In this document: in pieces, positions 10,034 to 21,815 of the stretch
How the letters are laid out: each line of letters opens with the position of its first letter
How positions within the stretch are numbered: the first letter of the stretch is position 1
NCBI RefSeq assembly: GCF_002865645.1
Contig: NW_020194620.1
Span: forward strand, 2,177,353-2,241,352
Length of the DNA stretch: 64,000 bases
From: Hyaloscypha bicolor E
Lineage: Eukaryota > Ascomycota > Leotiomycetes > Helotiales > Hyaloscyphaceae
Reading direction: 5' to 3'
Position numbers and translations under genes: made by a program
Notes under the pieces: generated by a model
Databases searched by the model: none
What the model was told of the DNA's origin: nothing
The model's input: the letters and a program-made list of their open reading frames with translations, nothing else

Positions 10034-13000
10034 ATGATGGGCCCTCAATCAGAGGGACACCCATCCGGTGATGGGCGCGGCTTTGGGGGCCACCTACAAC
10101 TAGAAGATGGGAGACGATATCAATCAGACAGAGAGGTCGGCATGCAGGATAGATACCAATCAGACAGGGATGTTGGGATGCAAGACCGCTTCCAGCAGCC
10201 ACAAGGTCGATATCAGTCGGATAGGGACATCAATATGCAAGACGAACCACTTCCCATGCCTGGCGCATTTGCACCAGACTCTCGACTGACCGCGTCGCCC
10301 TCGGGAAGTGCCAGTGGAAAGGAAAGAGATGGCGAACCCAGAGCTAGTGGAGAACGACGGAATCGGAACGGGAGAACAGCGTCAGGGCAGCTTAAGGTGT
10401 GCAAGAAGTGCGGGGAACCACTGACTGGCCAGTTCGTCCGCGCGTTGGGCGGCACATTTCATTTGGACTGCTTTAGATGCCGGGTACGTATTCTTGCTAT
10501 GCTTGCCAGAGACCGCACTCGCTGACTACATGGCACTTTAGGATTGCGGGCAAATAGTAGCCTCGAAGTTCTTCCCGGTCGACGAAGAGAACGGTGAAGG
10601 ACAATACCCCCTGTGCGAAACCGATTACTTCCGAAGGCTGGATCTCATATGTCATAAATGCAATGGAGCGCTCCGAGGATCATATATCACAGCACTGGAT
10701 AAAAAGTACCATATTGATCACTTCACGTGCTCCGTATGCCCTACGGTTTTTGGAGCGCAAGACAGCTACTACGAGCACGATGGCCAGGTCTATTGCCATT
10801 TCCACTATTCAACACAATTTGCCCAGCGCTGCAATGGATGTCAAACTGCGATTCTCAAACAATTCGTGGAAATATTCCGGAATGGTCAGAATCAGCACTG
10901 GCATCCTGAATGCTACATGATACACAAGTTCTGGAATGTGAGGCTTGCCTCGTCGGAAGATAGCGAAGAAATTCAACGGCGGCTGGAAGATACGACCGAC
11001 GAGGAAGGAAGAAACCGAGTGAAAGAAGAAGAGGAAAGAATGGAGGAGAAGGTGTACCGAATCTGGAGTGTTCTGTCAACATTCGAAGAGTCCTCAGCGG
11101 CATGCATATCAGACATGCTCTTGCACGTCAGCAACGGTGCATATATGGATGGGGTCTTGGTTGCAAAGAAGTTCATCTGGCACGTCGATATTTTGTTCCG
11201 ATCTGCGGACAAACTTGATGCCACCATGACAAAAATCGGACCAAAAGGTACGTATCCCTTTCCATACTGGCGAAACCCCGTATCTTACAATAACAGGGCT
11301 GTCCTACTCAAGAGAGGCAAAGCTTTTGTGCAAGAAGATTGTTGCATTCTTCTCCTTGCTCTCAAAGACACAAGAAACTGGTGTCCGAAAACTTGGCGTT
11401 ACACAAGAGCTCCTGGCCTTGGTAACCGGCTTGGCTCATTACCTAAAGCTCTTGATCCGAATTTGTCTTCAAGGAGCTTTGAAAGTGGAACGGGAGCAGA
11501 ACAACCCCAGTTGTCTAAATGAATTTTTGGCCGATCTGAGCGATATGGAGGCGATAAAGAATGATGATCGTTCACTTGAGGCCACTGCCGGCACCCCTGG
11601 ACCTTCTTCGGGTAATTCCGACTATTGCTCCAGCTGCCGCCGATCTATTGAAGACGAATGCGCTCGCTGTGGTGAAAGAAGGTGGCATTTGGCATGTCTA
11701 CAATGCTCCAATTGTTCACGAGAACTTGGCCAGAATCTTGAAGATGCCCGGTGGAGCGAGAAGGATCAGCGAGTATACTGCAACAACTGCGAGAGTAGAG
11801 TCTTCCAGCCCGTCAGTGGATTCGAGCGTATCACCAGGTTACAACAATACGTCTTCCTGTTGAGAATTGCACTTGCAAGGCTTTTAGAGATTCTCAGAAC
11901 CAGTGGGACACTCCCTCACACATCTGATGACCCAAACTTGAATGGGTACAATTCTGCTGAAGGTCATCGACTCGACTCACAAGCAGAACCTCCACTGTTG
12001 AGATCGGATACCCGCTCAAAATCGTACGGCGGGAACGCAGATGACAATCAAGTATCATCTTCATACGAAAGCACACTCAATGACGTTCGTCGTCTGAGGA
12101 GTACACGAATGGACAAGCATCTCTCTTCCACCATCAGGAAAGCAAGAACATCTCGCATTATGGACGGGCCTGAAAGTCGAAGTGCGAGACCTGGATCACC
12201 AGGGACTGAAGGGCCGGATTCAAAGAATGCCGGCTTCCAAATAGTGGAGGAGCGTGACAGTAACGGGGAGTCACGGACGGAGCTAATGTTCGGCCATCAA
12301 GATGCCCTCACCCTGGACGATATCCCGAGAATTGTGGCGGCAGAACAAGCCAAAGAACAACGGCCCAATGCATACAAGCACGCCCGCCACGAACTTTTCA
12401 GGACTTCCATTACTGAACCCAAGCTTCTAAATGGCCACCAACGTACTTTCTCCAATGGGAACGGCCTCGATGCGCCAACACCTGGGGAACCTTCTCCTCA
12501 ACGCCTCGATGTTGGAAAGAAGTACTTTTCGGAGCTGTCTGCCTTAGAATACTTCATCGTTCGTCATGTTGCTGTGCTTGCGATGCAGCCGCTCTTGGAA
12601 GGTCATTTCACTTTGGAGGAATTACTTAATTTGATCGAGGCGAGGAAACCAACTTTCTGGAACAAGATGGGCAAAGCGTTCAAGAACGATGGGAAGAAAG
12701 GAGGCAAGAAGAAGGGAGTCTTCGGTGTACCTCTAGAAGTCATCATCGATAGAGATGGTGCAGATTCGACTGATGGTATCGGCCCAGGTGCTTTGCGGAT
12801 ACCTGCGATTATTGATGATGCCGTCACCACAATGCGGAAGATGGATCTTTCGGTGGAAGGTGTTTTCCGGAAGAACGGGAACATCAAGAGACTGAACGAG
12901 ACCATGGCAGCTATCGACAAGGATGGATGCGATGCGGTGGATTTTTCCAAGGAGAACGTTGTGCAAATTGCAGCATTGCTCAAGAAATACCTTCGAGAGC

Positions 13001-13863
13001 TACCCGACCCAGTCCTCACTTTCAAACTACATCGACTTTGGATTGCTGCCCAAAAGATTGGGGATGAAGATAAACGCCGGCGCGTGCTGCATCTCACTTG
13101 CTGTCTACTACCGAAGGCTCACCGAGACTGTCTGGAGATTCTTTGTGCTTTCTTCAACTTTGTAGCTTCCTTCCATGAGGTTGATGAGGAGTCGGGATCG
13201 AAGATGGACACACATAATCTCGCCACAGTTATTGCGCCCAATATTCTCTTCACGAACGCCAAAACTCCCGTCGATGATAATTTCCTTGCAATCGAAGTCG
13301 TCCATACTCTTATCGAGTATAACGACCAGATGTGTGAAGTAGGTTCATCCAAATTTTCGTCCCCAAAACTTATTGCTAATGTTTTCTAGGTTCCCGAAGA
13401 CCTTCGGTCGATCTTAGCGGATCAAACCTTGTTTAATAATCCTAGTGACATTACGACGAAAGAAATCCTCAAGCGATATGGAGACATTGGCACTAACGGT
13501 GGACCTCGGCGTCAAGTTGAAACAACAGAACAGTCGCCCTTGGGACGTTCTAAAGACGGGAGCGGCCGAGCCCTGGCACCAGTGGTTACTCGAGTTGACA
13601 CTGATCCTTCTCAAGCCTACGCCTGGCAGAAAGAGAGCAGTGTTCGACATGTCCAGGAACCACCTGCACCTTGGGGTGGAACCTCTAACCAAAACACTCC
13701 TCCATCGCAGCAATGGCAAGGCCAAGATCTCGAACATCCATCGCCATACTCTCAACGGAATGGTACCCCAGACAGTCAGCAAGACAACCCAAGGCGAGAC
13801 TACCGCAATTCTGGATGGGGTCGAGCACCGAACGGTTCAGTTGGCGTCACAGGAGCTGGTTGA
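10034..13863 (+). CDS. lrg1: LIM-domain Rho GTPase-activating protein, Lrg1-like
   Basis: Exons 10034-10483, 10542-11247, 11297-13338 and 13390-13863 give 1223 residues. Residues ~25-70 hold three short repeats of the type RYQSDRD(V/I)xMQD. LIM domains follow at ~123-183, ~188-245 and ~248-285 with regular Cys/His spacing, and a fourth LIM-like zinc module lies at ~485-540 (YCSSCRRSIEDECARCGERRWHLACLQC). The RhoGAP domain is at ~850-1060 with the arginine finger in GVFRKNGN (~908) and the conserved KYLRELPDPVL and NLATVIAPNIL motifs. This is the order of yeast Lrg1 and Neurospora LRG-1, which stimulate GTP hydrolysis by Rho1 at growth sites and so restrain cell-wall glucan synthesis and polar growth; that role here is by family. 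The Pro/Gln-rich tail (~1090-1223) is probably disordered. It also resembles Rga-type proteins, but the LIM number and the spacer before the GAP favour Lrg1. Confidence 0.9.
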
Positions 13864-14267
13864 CACATCCACCTTCGTCACATAATGCATAACGTATATT
13901 CACTTCTGTTCAGCGCCGGGCGCTAGATATCCACGACCATAGTACCAAAAGAGAACGGGTCACTCTACGACCCAGTCACGGCCGATCTCGTTTCCTCGAC
14001 CAAAAATCTGATTTCCTTCCAACAAGTTTCTACATTTGACAAAAACCCATTTGAAGCATTCACCCACGGCGTTTTCATTTTCCCCTTCAATCGGCAGAGG
14101 ATTTGCACGTATCGGCAGTTGTGCTGAAGATTTGTATGTTGTCTATTTGATATGGCGCTTCCTTCGAGGAGCAGCAAGGTTCGTTTGGAGTACATGGTTC
14201 TGGCATCTTCGGGGGTGTTAACTTGAATGAAGCCTTCTGGGTGCATCATAGCGAATGGTGATGCTGT

Positions 14268-14317
<50 letters not shown>

Positions 14318-14862
14318 TTTTCCGATTTTCCTTTCTTCGAAACGGATGTCTATAGGCTCGAGTCCAGAGATAGAAGATCAACCAATGGAAGAGGAATTAC
14401 AAAGATCCCGTTCATTACTAATGCTTGTACTTGTCGGTAGTCGTGAGGTTCGAAAGCAAGACCCACCTGTTGACCCTGGAAAATGTATCCCCAAAATCTG
14501 AAGCAAACCTTAATCGAGACAAAACTTTAACGACCAACCACGTTTTCACCCTTCCTGCACACGCACTTAGCACCTCGACTTAGACTCAATCAATTTTTGT
14601 TAAAGCAACTTTGGTTTCTTTATTCCGAGTTCCCGTCGCTCGGGCAGATTTTATATCATCCCGCATTTGAGTCAATTTTGATTTCAAAGCCGATGATGCC
14701 ATGCGCGGGGCGTTCCCCACTACTACGTATGAAATATAACCCCACCTAAAAATCACTTTCCCAGTACGACATCCCACCTCTTCCAACACCTTTTTCCTCT
14801 CCATCCATTCCAATCTCATTTCCTTCAACTCAACTTCAAATAAACAGTGAAGGGAAGGAACA
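13864..14862. other. Intergenic with a long poly-C tract
   Basis: This is the 3' region of the RhoGAP gene and the 5' region of the Gal80-like gene. Apart from the homopolymer at 14269-14317 I see no gene. A pyrimidine-rich stretch at about 14770-14830 just before the next ATG looks like a core promoter or leader. Confidence 0.5.
14269..14317. repeat. 49-base poly-C homopolymer
   Basis: An uninterrupted run of 49 C, flanked by TGCTGTT and TTTTCCG. The complementary strand is poly-G and could form stacked G-quadruplexes. The exact length is doubtful because homopolymers this long are hard to sequence. Confidence 0.9.
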
Positions 14863-16080
14863 ATGCCACCAATCCGCGTCGGGTTTCTCGGCCTCTCCCA
14901 ATCCGGCTGGGCACCCGGTGCTCACCTCCCGTACCTGCAAGCCTCACCCGACTACGAAATCGTCGCTATCTGCAATAGCTCTGTTGAATCTTCTAAGAAG
15001 GCAATAAAGTTGTACTCGTTGTCTGATGCTACTAAAGCTTATGGGGATCCTGAAGGTTGGTCCACATTCACACTTCGGTGTTGGAGGGAGCCGAACACGT
15101 GACTGACGAGGGGTTTTCCTAGAGCTTGCGAACGATCCAAACATTGATTTAGTTGTGTGTAGTGTGAGGGTAGACAGACATTTGAAGACGATTAGTCCAG
15201 CTTTGAAAGCGGGCAAGGATGTCTATGTTGAATGGCCTCTTGGCAAGAGTCTTGCTGAAGCGAAGGAACTGCTTCGTCTCAAAAACGAAGGAGGTGTGAA
15301 GAACGCTGTTGTGGGATTGCAAGCACGACAAGCACCGCTTATCAAGAAAGTTAAAGAGATTATTGAGAGTGGAAAGATTGGCGAGGTGTTCAGTTCAACG
15401 TGGGTTGGGCAGGGAAGTGTGGGTGGCGAGGTGACGACGGAGGGATATGAGTACTTGACTAGAAGGGACGTGGGCGGGAATTTGGTGACGATTCACTTTG
15501 GACATGCGATCGACTTCGTGCAATCCGGTAGTTCCCCTTTTCTCCCAACCCAAAAGTCCAACTGACAATAGAATGAGTGCTGGGATACGGCTTCCAAGCT
15601 CCTCCGAAGACGTTGCTTGCCAACCGACGGAAATTTCAGAAAATACTTGGCAGCGATGGGAAAGTGATTGACGAAAAACGCCCAAAGACTTCAGACGACA
15701 CCATCTTCCTACACGGTACCGTCTCCTCCGGCATTCCGCTCTCCTTCTCCCTCCGGGGCGGCAAACCCTTCCCTGGTATCCCAGGCATGGACTGGACGAT
15801 CCACGGTGAAAAGGGGACGATTCGCATCACGTCCCCGACACCGTTTGTGCAAATCGGGTATGAAGGGATGAAAATTGAGGTTCAGGATGGAGAGGGAGAG
15901 AAGGTTGAGGTTGCGGAAATTGTGGGCGATGAGTTTGATGGGTTTAAGCATCCGGCGAGGAATGTGGGACGGTTGTACAAGGGGTTGAAGAACAGGGAGA
16001 TTAATTGTAGTTTTGAGGATGCGGTGGACAGGCATGCGTTGATTGAGGAGATATATCGGGAGAACGGAATCCAGGAGTAG
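14863..16080 (+). CDS. Gal80-like Gfo/Idh/MocA family protein
   Basis: Exons 14863-15055, 15123-15527 and 15578-16080; 366 residues. The second intron is 50 bp and ends at AATGAG, the only acceptor that avoids an in-frame TGA; a CTGAC branch site lies 11-15 bases upstream. An N-terminal Rossmann fold (VGFLGLSQSGWAPGAHLPYL, ~6-25) precedes the family C-terminal beta-sheet domain (for example MDWTIHGEKGTIRIT). Where catalytic members carry Glu-Lys-Pro, this protein has Glu-Trp-Pro (VEWPLGKSL, ~residue 100), as in Gal80-type proteins, which bind NAD(P) but act as regulators or atypical oxidoreductases. It is therefore unlikely to be a standard sugar dehydrogenase. The neighbours give no metabolic cluster. 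The family call is firm; the function is open. Confidence 0.82.
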
Positions 16081-16299
16081 AGAGGTTAGATGAGACAACA
16101 AGCCAACTGGCGAAAATGTCAGCTGTGACTTCCTTAAATGTAATGATGTTCTTGATGAATTTCAAACTAGAATGTTGAGAATTTAGGCCAGATGATGCCA
16201 AAGCTAGCGAACGTCAAAGTGATATCTTCGGACGTAGATTATGAAAAAGGCCATTCCAGACTCAACGGATTACCTGAGATCCTTACAAAGCTGCGATCT

Positions 16300-16475
16300 A
16301 GATTTCGGCGGGTAGATCACCCGCAGTGTGGGGTGTCTCACGCGCAGTGGCGACGAGCAGGTATAAAATGCGGGGTCGATCTTCGACAGTGGACCCCACC
16401 ATCCCAACTAACTCACAGTAACAGCATCTCAAAACACATCACGAACAGCAAACTCAAAACCAAATCAGCAACGCG
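16300..16475 (+). promoter_or_regulatory. Promoter of the VOC-family gene with TATA box and CGG-N9-CCG palindrome
   Basis: TATAAAA at 16362-16368 lies 107 bases before the ATG, and a CA-rich leader (ACTCACAGTAACAGCATCTC...) follows. About 40 bases upstream of the TATA box the sequence CGGGTAGATCACCCG (16309-16323) has inverted CGG/CCG ends, the form of site bound by Zn2Cys6 regulators. The TATA box is clear; the operator is a suggestion. Confidence 0.5.
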
Positions 16476-16901
16476 ATGCCACCCAAGCTCGGCCAAATCG
16501 TCGAAACAATCCTCTACACCTCCGACGCCCAGAAGCTCGCCTCATGGTACACGTCTATCTTCTCCCTAACCCCTTTCCTCTCCACGCCAACCGTAGTCGG
16601 TTTCTCACTTCCCAATAACACGATCTTGCTCCTCTTCTCTCGCTCTTCTACTACCGCCGACAAAGTCTTCCCCAGCGGAACGATTCCCAAACATGGATGT
16701 GAGACGGGTTTAGGACAGCATATGGCGTTTGCGTGTAAAGACAGGGAGGAAGTGGAGGAGTGGGAAGCGTGGTTTGAGGAGAATGGCGTCGAGGTGCTTG
16801 GGAAGATGGAGTGGGAGAGGGGTGGGAGGAGTGTTTATGTTAGGGATTGGGAGGGGCATGTTATTAAAGTTACGACAAGGGGGGTTTGGGAGGTTTATTG
16901 A
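16476..16901 (+). CDS. VOC superfamily (glyoxalase/bleomycin-resistance/dioxygenase-like) protein
   Basis: Single exon, 141 residues, a usual length for one VOC unit made of two beta-alpha-beta-beta-beta modules. Module 1 starts QIVETILYTSDAQKLASWYTSIFSLTP; module 2 contains GLGQHMAFACKDREEVEEWEAWFEENGVEV and closes with YVRDWEGHVIKV, the position of the C-terminal metal-ligand Glu. The His in QHMAF would be the third ligand position. VOC proteins bind a divalent metal and act on small molecules (isomerases, dioxygenases, resistance binders); the substrate cannot be told. The gene has its own TATA promoter and its start is the first ATG after the leader. Confidence 0.8.
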   Translation: MPPKLGQIVETILYTSDAQKLASWYTSIFSLTPFLSTPTVVGFSLPNNTILLLFSRSSTTADKVFPSGTIPKHGCETGLGQHMAFACKDREEVEEWEAWFEENGVEVLGKMEWERGGRSVYVRDWEGHVIKVTTRGVWEVY

Positions 16902-19084
16902 GAGGGGGAATAGGGGAGACTTGTCGAGAGTGGCAGTGGGTAAGAATGAGAAAATAGTTAGGTGGTTATTATTACCACTATTGAGATTATTTGTTACTAA
17001 GAGCATTGAGCAATTCAAGTAATTCCGTCGCCAACAATTCCTGACCCTGATCGACAGCTCGTTGCATGTCTTGGAGTCTGCTGGCGCTCCATCTCTGTAG
17101 AGTCTTCTTACGACGGCCTCCAAACCATCTGCAGCTGTCTACACATCCAATTACAACATGCAGTGCATGAATTGCCATCTAAATCCTTATCAGCAACCTT
17201 AAACCCCCTTCTGAAGAAAGATAAATATGATTCTTATAAGAGGGAACTGCACACATAAACCAGAATTCTTGCCAGAGTGTACTGGGACAGTTGCGCGTAA
17301 ACATACCCAACGCTGCGAAAAAGAACCCAATCGCCATAGCATTCTCAAAAACTACAATCGTACCAGAATGACAGTCAGACTCCCACCTCTTGGCGATTAT
17401 AAGGCCCCTCTGTCCACGCAATATTTCATGACCCAATTTGAATATGTTTTGGGAGTAGGAGTGGAAGAGGTGGTTGACCGATTGTTAGAGCTACTTTGAT
17501 GTTTTTGATTTTAATCTATAATGATACGGATTCGAGATGGCCGTGCTGCACAGCATCCAGGCAGCATGTTTGTGGCAGTGCTTAGTGTTATTATTAACCA
17601 AAACGAAACCAATGCTTTAGTAGCGGATAAACTGGCCCCTACCAAGCTTCTGGGACGACCGCACTCTCATCCCTAGGGAAAGTGATATGATGGAGATGCA
17701 GCTCGAAGTTCAAATCAACCTTAAGTTTTTTCTTTTCCGTGTCAGTAAGTTAGATGATGGTTTCATTGCAAGCCTGGACAAGGAGCCCAAGTAGATCAAT
17801 CTTCCTTATTCTCGTCTTAGAAGTTGTCAAGCCTTGCGCCCAGCGCTGGAAACGAGGCTACATAATGGTATTCGGGATGGAAGTTACTTTTGATAACAAG
17901 CTGTCTCAGATGGGATAAATAATTTGAGGAAGGTGATGCAACGTAGTCGGAAGGTGCTGAGGTTTTACAAGGGCTGGTCTCCAGCAACTCTGGTACACCT
18001 CGCTTAAACGTTCGCTTCAGTTGGACTGGAGCTTACACCGATTTGTCTTATGGAAATTTGGGACTTGCTCTTCTTGGTACCTGCTTTCAACGTAGTCCCA
18101 AAGGTCTTTTAATTCTCATCCCGTTAGAAGATGAAGGGCCAGAAGAAAGCAGATACTGAAACACTCTATCCATGGCATAGTCAGTGATCGAAGGATTGAA
18201 TGTTACAATGTAGCGAGACCAGTTGTCATGAATTGCAACTTTGCCTCTCTCAATGCATTTGCCAATCTCCAAATCGAATTGGCGGGTGAAACCCCCATGC
18301 CGTACATGTCTTATTCACGTAACAACCCCCCTTTCTCCTTTTCGCTTAATTCGCTTAACATAGGAGTCTAGGTAAAACCTACTGGCACTAATCGGCAACG
18401 ATGTCTCACCCTCACCATATTCCAGAAGCCTCAATAAGAGAGAAATACTAGTGAGGATGAACATAATGTGTTCGTCTGATAAGGTTCGTTGGACAGTGCT
18501 ATATTTTGATAGTCCCCAAATTTGTACGTGCAATTTTAACACTTCCCTCTTCTATCCAATTGTTTTTGAGGTAGAACAAGAGAGACATCACCTCCCCGGC
18601 AACGACTGAGCGTTGCATACTCGCCCTGGGCTCCTTTCGAAAGAACCGACCAGGGTAGATTTTCGGAGCTAACTTCGGTTACCCTAGTAGGCAGGAGACT
18701 TTCTTTTTTCGAAGAGTAATTTTCGCGTCTTTCAAGATAGTTCGAGAGTTAATTTCATGCGATAGTGAAGCTGTAATTCGACCTAAGGTCAGGATCAAGC
18801 CGACTACGGCTACGAAGGCGCGCGGCATTAAAGACCGTCCCTGTTTCAGAAAACGCCAAGAATGCCCAATCATCACAATAATTCCGCACGATATTATAAT
18901 TTCCCAAATGCTAGTTGCAATTTTAGAAAAGAATCTATAAATATTAGAGAAATTTGATTAGAGGGTTAATAATAAAAGTAGGTCCTAGTGCTCTAAATCC
19001 CTCCCTTGCTTTGGAGATGGACGGTTTTCATTGCCGCGCGCCTTCGTAATATATTGAGCACTAGCGTATTTTGGTGCATAGTCT
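16902..19084. other. Gene-poor stretch
   Basis: Small minus-strand open frames at 16987-17436 and others at 18087-18876 have no domain-like content that I can defend. A short very A/T-rich patch lies at about 18885-18990. No RNA gene or transposon ends were found. Confidence 0.4.
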
Positions 19085-19504
19085 CTAGAAACCATCAGGA
19101 CCAGCCTTGACAATGAGCGTGCTGTATTCGGTGAAATGAGACTCACATGGATAAATCGTGATATTTAGAATTACAGGCGGCAATGCTGTGGGCACACGGA
19201 ATCGCTTGCCTGAGAGAACTGATAATCCCCAAACCGGGCCAAGTTGCACAATCATAACATCCAGCGTCCGTATAAGAAAAACAATATCACCGTGTTCTCG
19301 CCCAATTGAGCTAATGGCAATCTTGACGTCCGTATTCTCGCTGCCTGTGATTGCAGACAAGACTGATTTGTCGATCTCAGCGTTATTTTCATCAGCCGTT
19401 CTTAAGGTTGGCAATGGCCCCGAAGCATCTACTTCCTTGGACAATTCACGACAATCACGGCAGATAAGATGAAACAGTTTCCAAAAATCCTCCGCCGACG
19501 TCAC
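19085..19504 (-). CDS. Hypothetical protein, possibly a fragment
   Basis: An open frame of 139 residues with balanced composition (MTSAEDFWKLFHLICRDCRE... ending in IVKAGPDGF). It has a Leu/Val-rich centre (GDIVFLIRTLDVMIVQLGPVWGLSVLSG) that reads more like protein than chance sequence. I do not recognise the family, see no signal peptide, and the antisense frame is also open. It may be a small gene or one exon of a lost gene. Confidence 0.35.
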   Translation of the reverse strand: MTSAEDFWKLFHLICRDCRELSKEVDASGPLPTLRTADENNAEIDKSVLSAITGSENTDVKIAISSIGREHGDIVFLIRTLDVMIVQLGPVWGLSVLSGKRFRVPTALPPVILNITIYPCESHFTEYSTLIVKAGPDGF

Positions 19505-20685
19505 TGGATTTTGAAAAGACGCATGGTGCGACCGTTGGTAGAAGGCGGTTGGTAGGAAACTCGGTTTGCGTATTCGAGCATAGCGAAGTCCTTCAACTCC
19601 TTAACTGTTAGCTTATCGCAAAACGAGTAACGCATCATGCCGGCGTAATTCTGCTAGATACTAGAAGCTACGCCAGTGAGACAAGGATATTTTTTGGAGC
19701 CTGAAGCCAAGTCTATTTTTAGTCAATTAATGAATCATGTGGGAAATAATGCATCTCAATCACAGGGTCAGTGTCAGAGAGATGTCTCCCCGTAAACTTG
19801 AATATGAAAGACATATATAATTAGTAAAGCCTGAGAAGATGGAAGACATACGCAAGCTCTAAGGCGGCTTCCATGTGCTATTGCAACTCTCACATGCTCA
19901 CAATCTCACAATTTCAGGGACCGTGGAAGCTTGTGGTTCCTGCAACAGCCAGGTTCCTTCGATGTATTTTAGCAATTACCGACAAGGCATACAGACACGG
20001 CGAAGTGCAGTCGTAAGGCTGAAGAGTGCAGCAAGGAGAATCATATCGTTTGGAGTCACATTTGATCTGATTTTAAGGCGGTCGAGCTTGCGGTCAGAAG
20101 TTTGATCGGCGCGCTTTGCAATTCACAGTGAAAGCAGCAACACTTCCTTCCTCTTGTCCTTCCTCCTTTTTCTATTTCTCTATCAGATTTTGTCCGAGAT
20201 TCTGCATCTCTGCTCTGTTTATTAATACCTGTTCTTTTGTTCTTCGCTCAAAAATTGTTCAACAGCAAAGTCACCAAAGGCGCAGGGGCTGCTGGCGATG
20301 TCAGCAAGGCTTTGCTGCCAAGACCCAAGAGATGCACGCTGACAGCCCATTTCGGGAACGTGATATGCTAATAGACCAATCAGACACAAGTCTCCGGAGA
20401 GCTTCTGGAATGGCGCTGTCAGCTTGCACCGAATTCGCTTAGGGCTGATATTTCAGGGGTCTCTGTGCCGCAAGTCGCGCCCCACGGTGAGGCGAAGCAT
20501 ATCTTCCCTCCTAATTTTCGTTTACGGTACCTGTACGATGTACTCGGCCTTCCTAAACATAGATTGCCAACGGCGCGACATAAATGACAAGATCATAACG
20601 AGAATCATTGAGGAATCCATACTCCACTTCATAACACACATCGTTCCTCCTTTCCACAATAAAGCATCGAGAAACGGTCCCAACA
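19505..20685. other. No recognisable gene
   Basis: Several short open frames lie on the plus strand at 19875-20744 but none shows a family motif. The last part should be the promoter of the membrane-protein gene at 20686. Confidence 0.4.
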
Positions 20686-21395
20686 ATGGCAACGCCATAT
20701 ATTTCTGTGACGGATACTTCAACATTTATCACAACAGAACCTGAAACAAGATATGATAATGGCCACCCGAATTCACCGTGGAGGAGAATCGCAATTATTC
20801 CCATATGGTCGTGGGAGTTGGGTTTCCTAGCAGTTAACACCATAATCACAGGCATGCTGATTGGCATCACCGAGAGTGGAAGTGGACCTGGGAAGAATGA
20901 AGTACAGCCGTATGAACACGGTCACTCTATGTCGATCTTTCATTGACAAATTACAGTTGGACAGTCCTCAACATCGTTTTTGCGTTAATCGCTTTAGGCA
21001 TGACCTGCGGAGAAGTCATGGTCTTCGTATACCACGAGCTGACTCCGAAATTCTTCCTGATCTCCACTGTTGCGAAAATGGTCGTTGGAATTATACCTAT
21101 AGGATTCCAGATCTATGTCGCGCAAACACCATGGGTACACCAATCAAACACACCCAATATCGCGTATCTTTACACCGCATTTGGGTTTAGCATTGCAGAA
21201 TAGTACGTCCTTTCTCTTGCTTCACTTCTGGGGCTCGGAAGTTGTAGATGACTAACGTTTTGCAGTATTGGCTACATTGCTGCGCTGGTATATGGGATAT
21301 ACGTGTTCAAGAACGTGAGGAATCACATGGAGGGGCTTTACAGCAGTTATTCGGCGGACTCGGAGAGGACACGATTAACCTACTCATATACGTGA
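20686..21395 (+). CDS. Four-helix integral membrane protein of unknown function
   Basis: Exons 20686-20909, 20957-21202 and 21266-21395, with introns of 47 and 63 bp; phases agree and give 199 residues. Four hydrophobic segments are visible: ~40-60 (ELGFLAVNTIITGMLIGI), ~76-98 (VLNIVFALIALGMTCGEVMV), ~108-128 (FFLISTVAKMVVGIIPIGFQI) and ~145-170 (YLYTAFGFSIAEYIGYIAAL), followed by a charged tail with a Tyr/Ser cluster. The spacing resembles MARVEL-like four-helix proteins of fungal plasma membranes, but no diagnostic residue settles that. The first ATG after upstream stops was taken as the start. I do not recognise the gene. Confidence 0.62.
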
Positions 21396-21815
21396 GCAGC
21401 ATTGCCCAGACCGCGGGCACGACAGCTGTATATATTTGGCGGGAATATAAATAGAAGGAGATAAATTATACCCAGGGCGCAAAGGCGAACCCGAACATCA
21501 AAAACATTCTCTCCGCATGAGCGAAGGCTGCTGGATCTGGCTGGATATTGAGCTGAGTCTGATTGAATGCTGTCAGACTCCCCATTCATTCAAGTGAATT
21601 TTAATGCGATTTTCTTCATACTGTGCCATGATATTCTCTTCCTCTGTTTTCTCATTTCTCTCCGTTCTTCTTGCCTTTCGACATCTACCTATATTTTCAG
21701 AGCTATCTGGCTTTTCTCATGAGAAAAACTCCTTCCCTCCGGGTCAGAAATTCGAAGGGCTATCGTTGATTACGAGTATTGTTAGACACCTGGACTTTGC
21801 AAATCATCACATATA
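21396..21815. other. No recognisable gene
   Basis: The 3' flank of the membrane-protein gene. If the neighbouring carboxylesterase were whole, its catalytic half would lie here and below on the minus strand, but no such sequence is present. Confidence 0.4.

Noticed and set aside
15571..15571. Splice acceptor CAATAG for the last intron of the Gal80-like gene
   Set aside because: Using this AG places a TGA in frame at once; the AG six bases downstream (15576-15577) restores the conserved reading.
16987..17436. Two short minus-strand open frames that could be exons of one gene
   Set aside because: The C-terminal piece (ending in TELLELLNALSNK) looks protein-like, but no splice join gave a convincing product.
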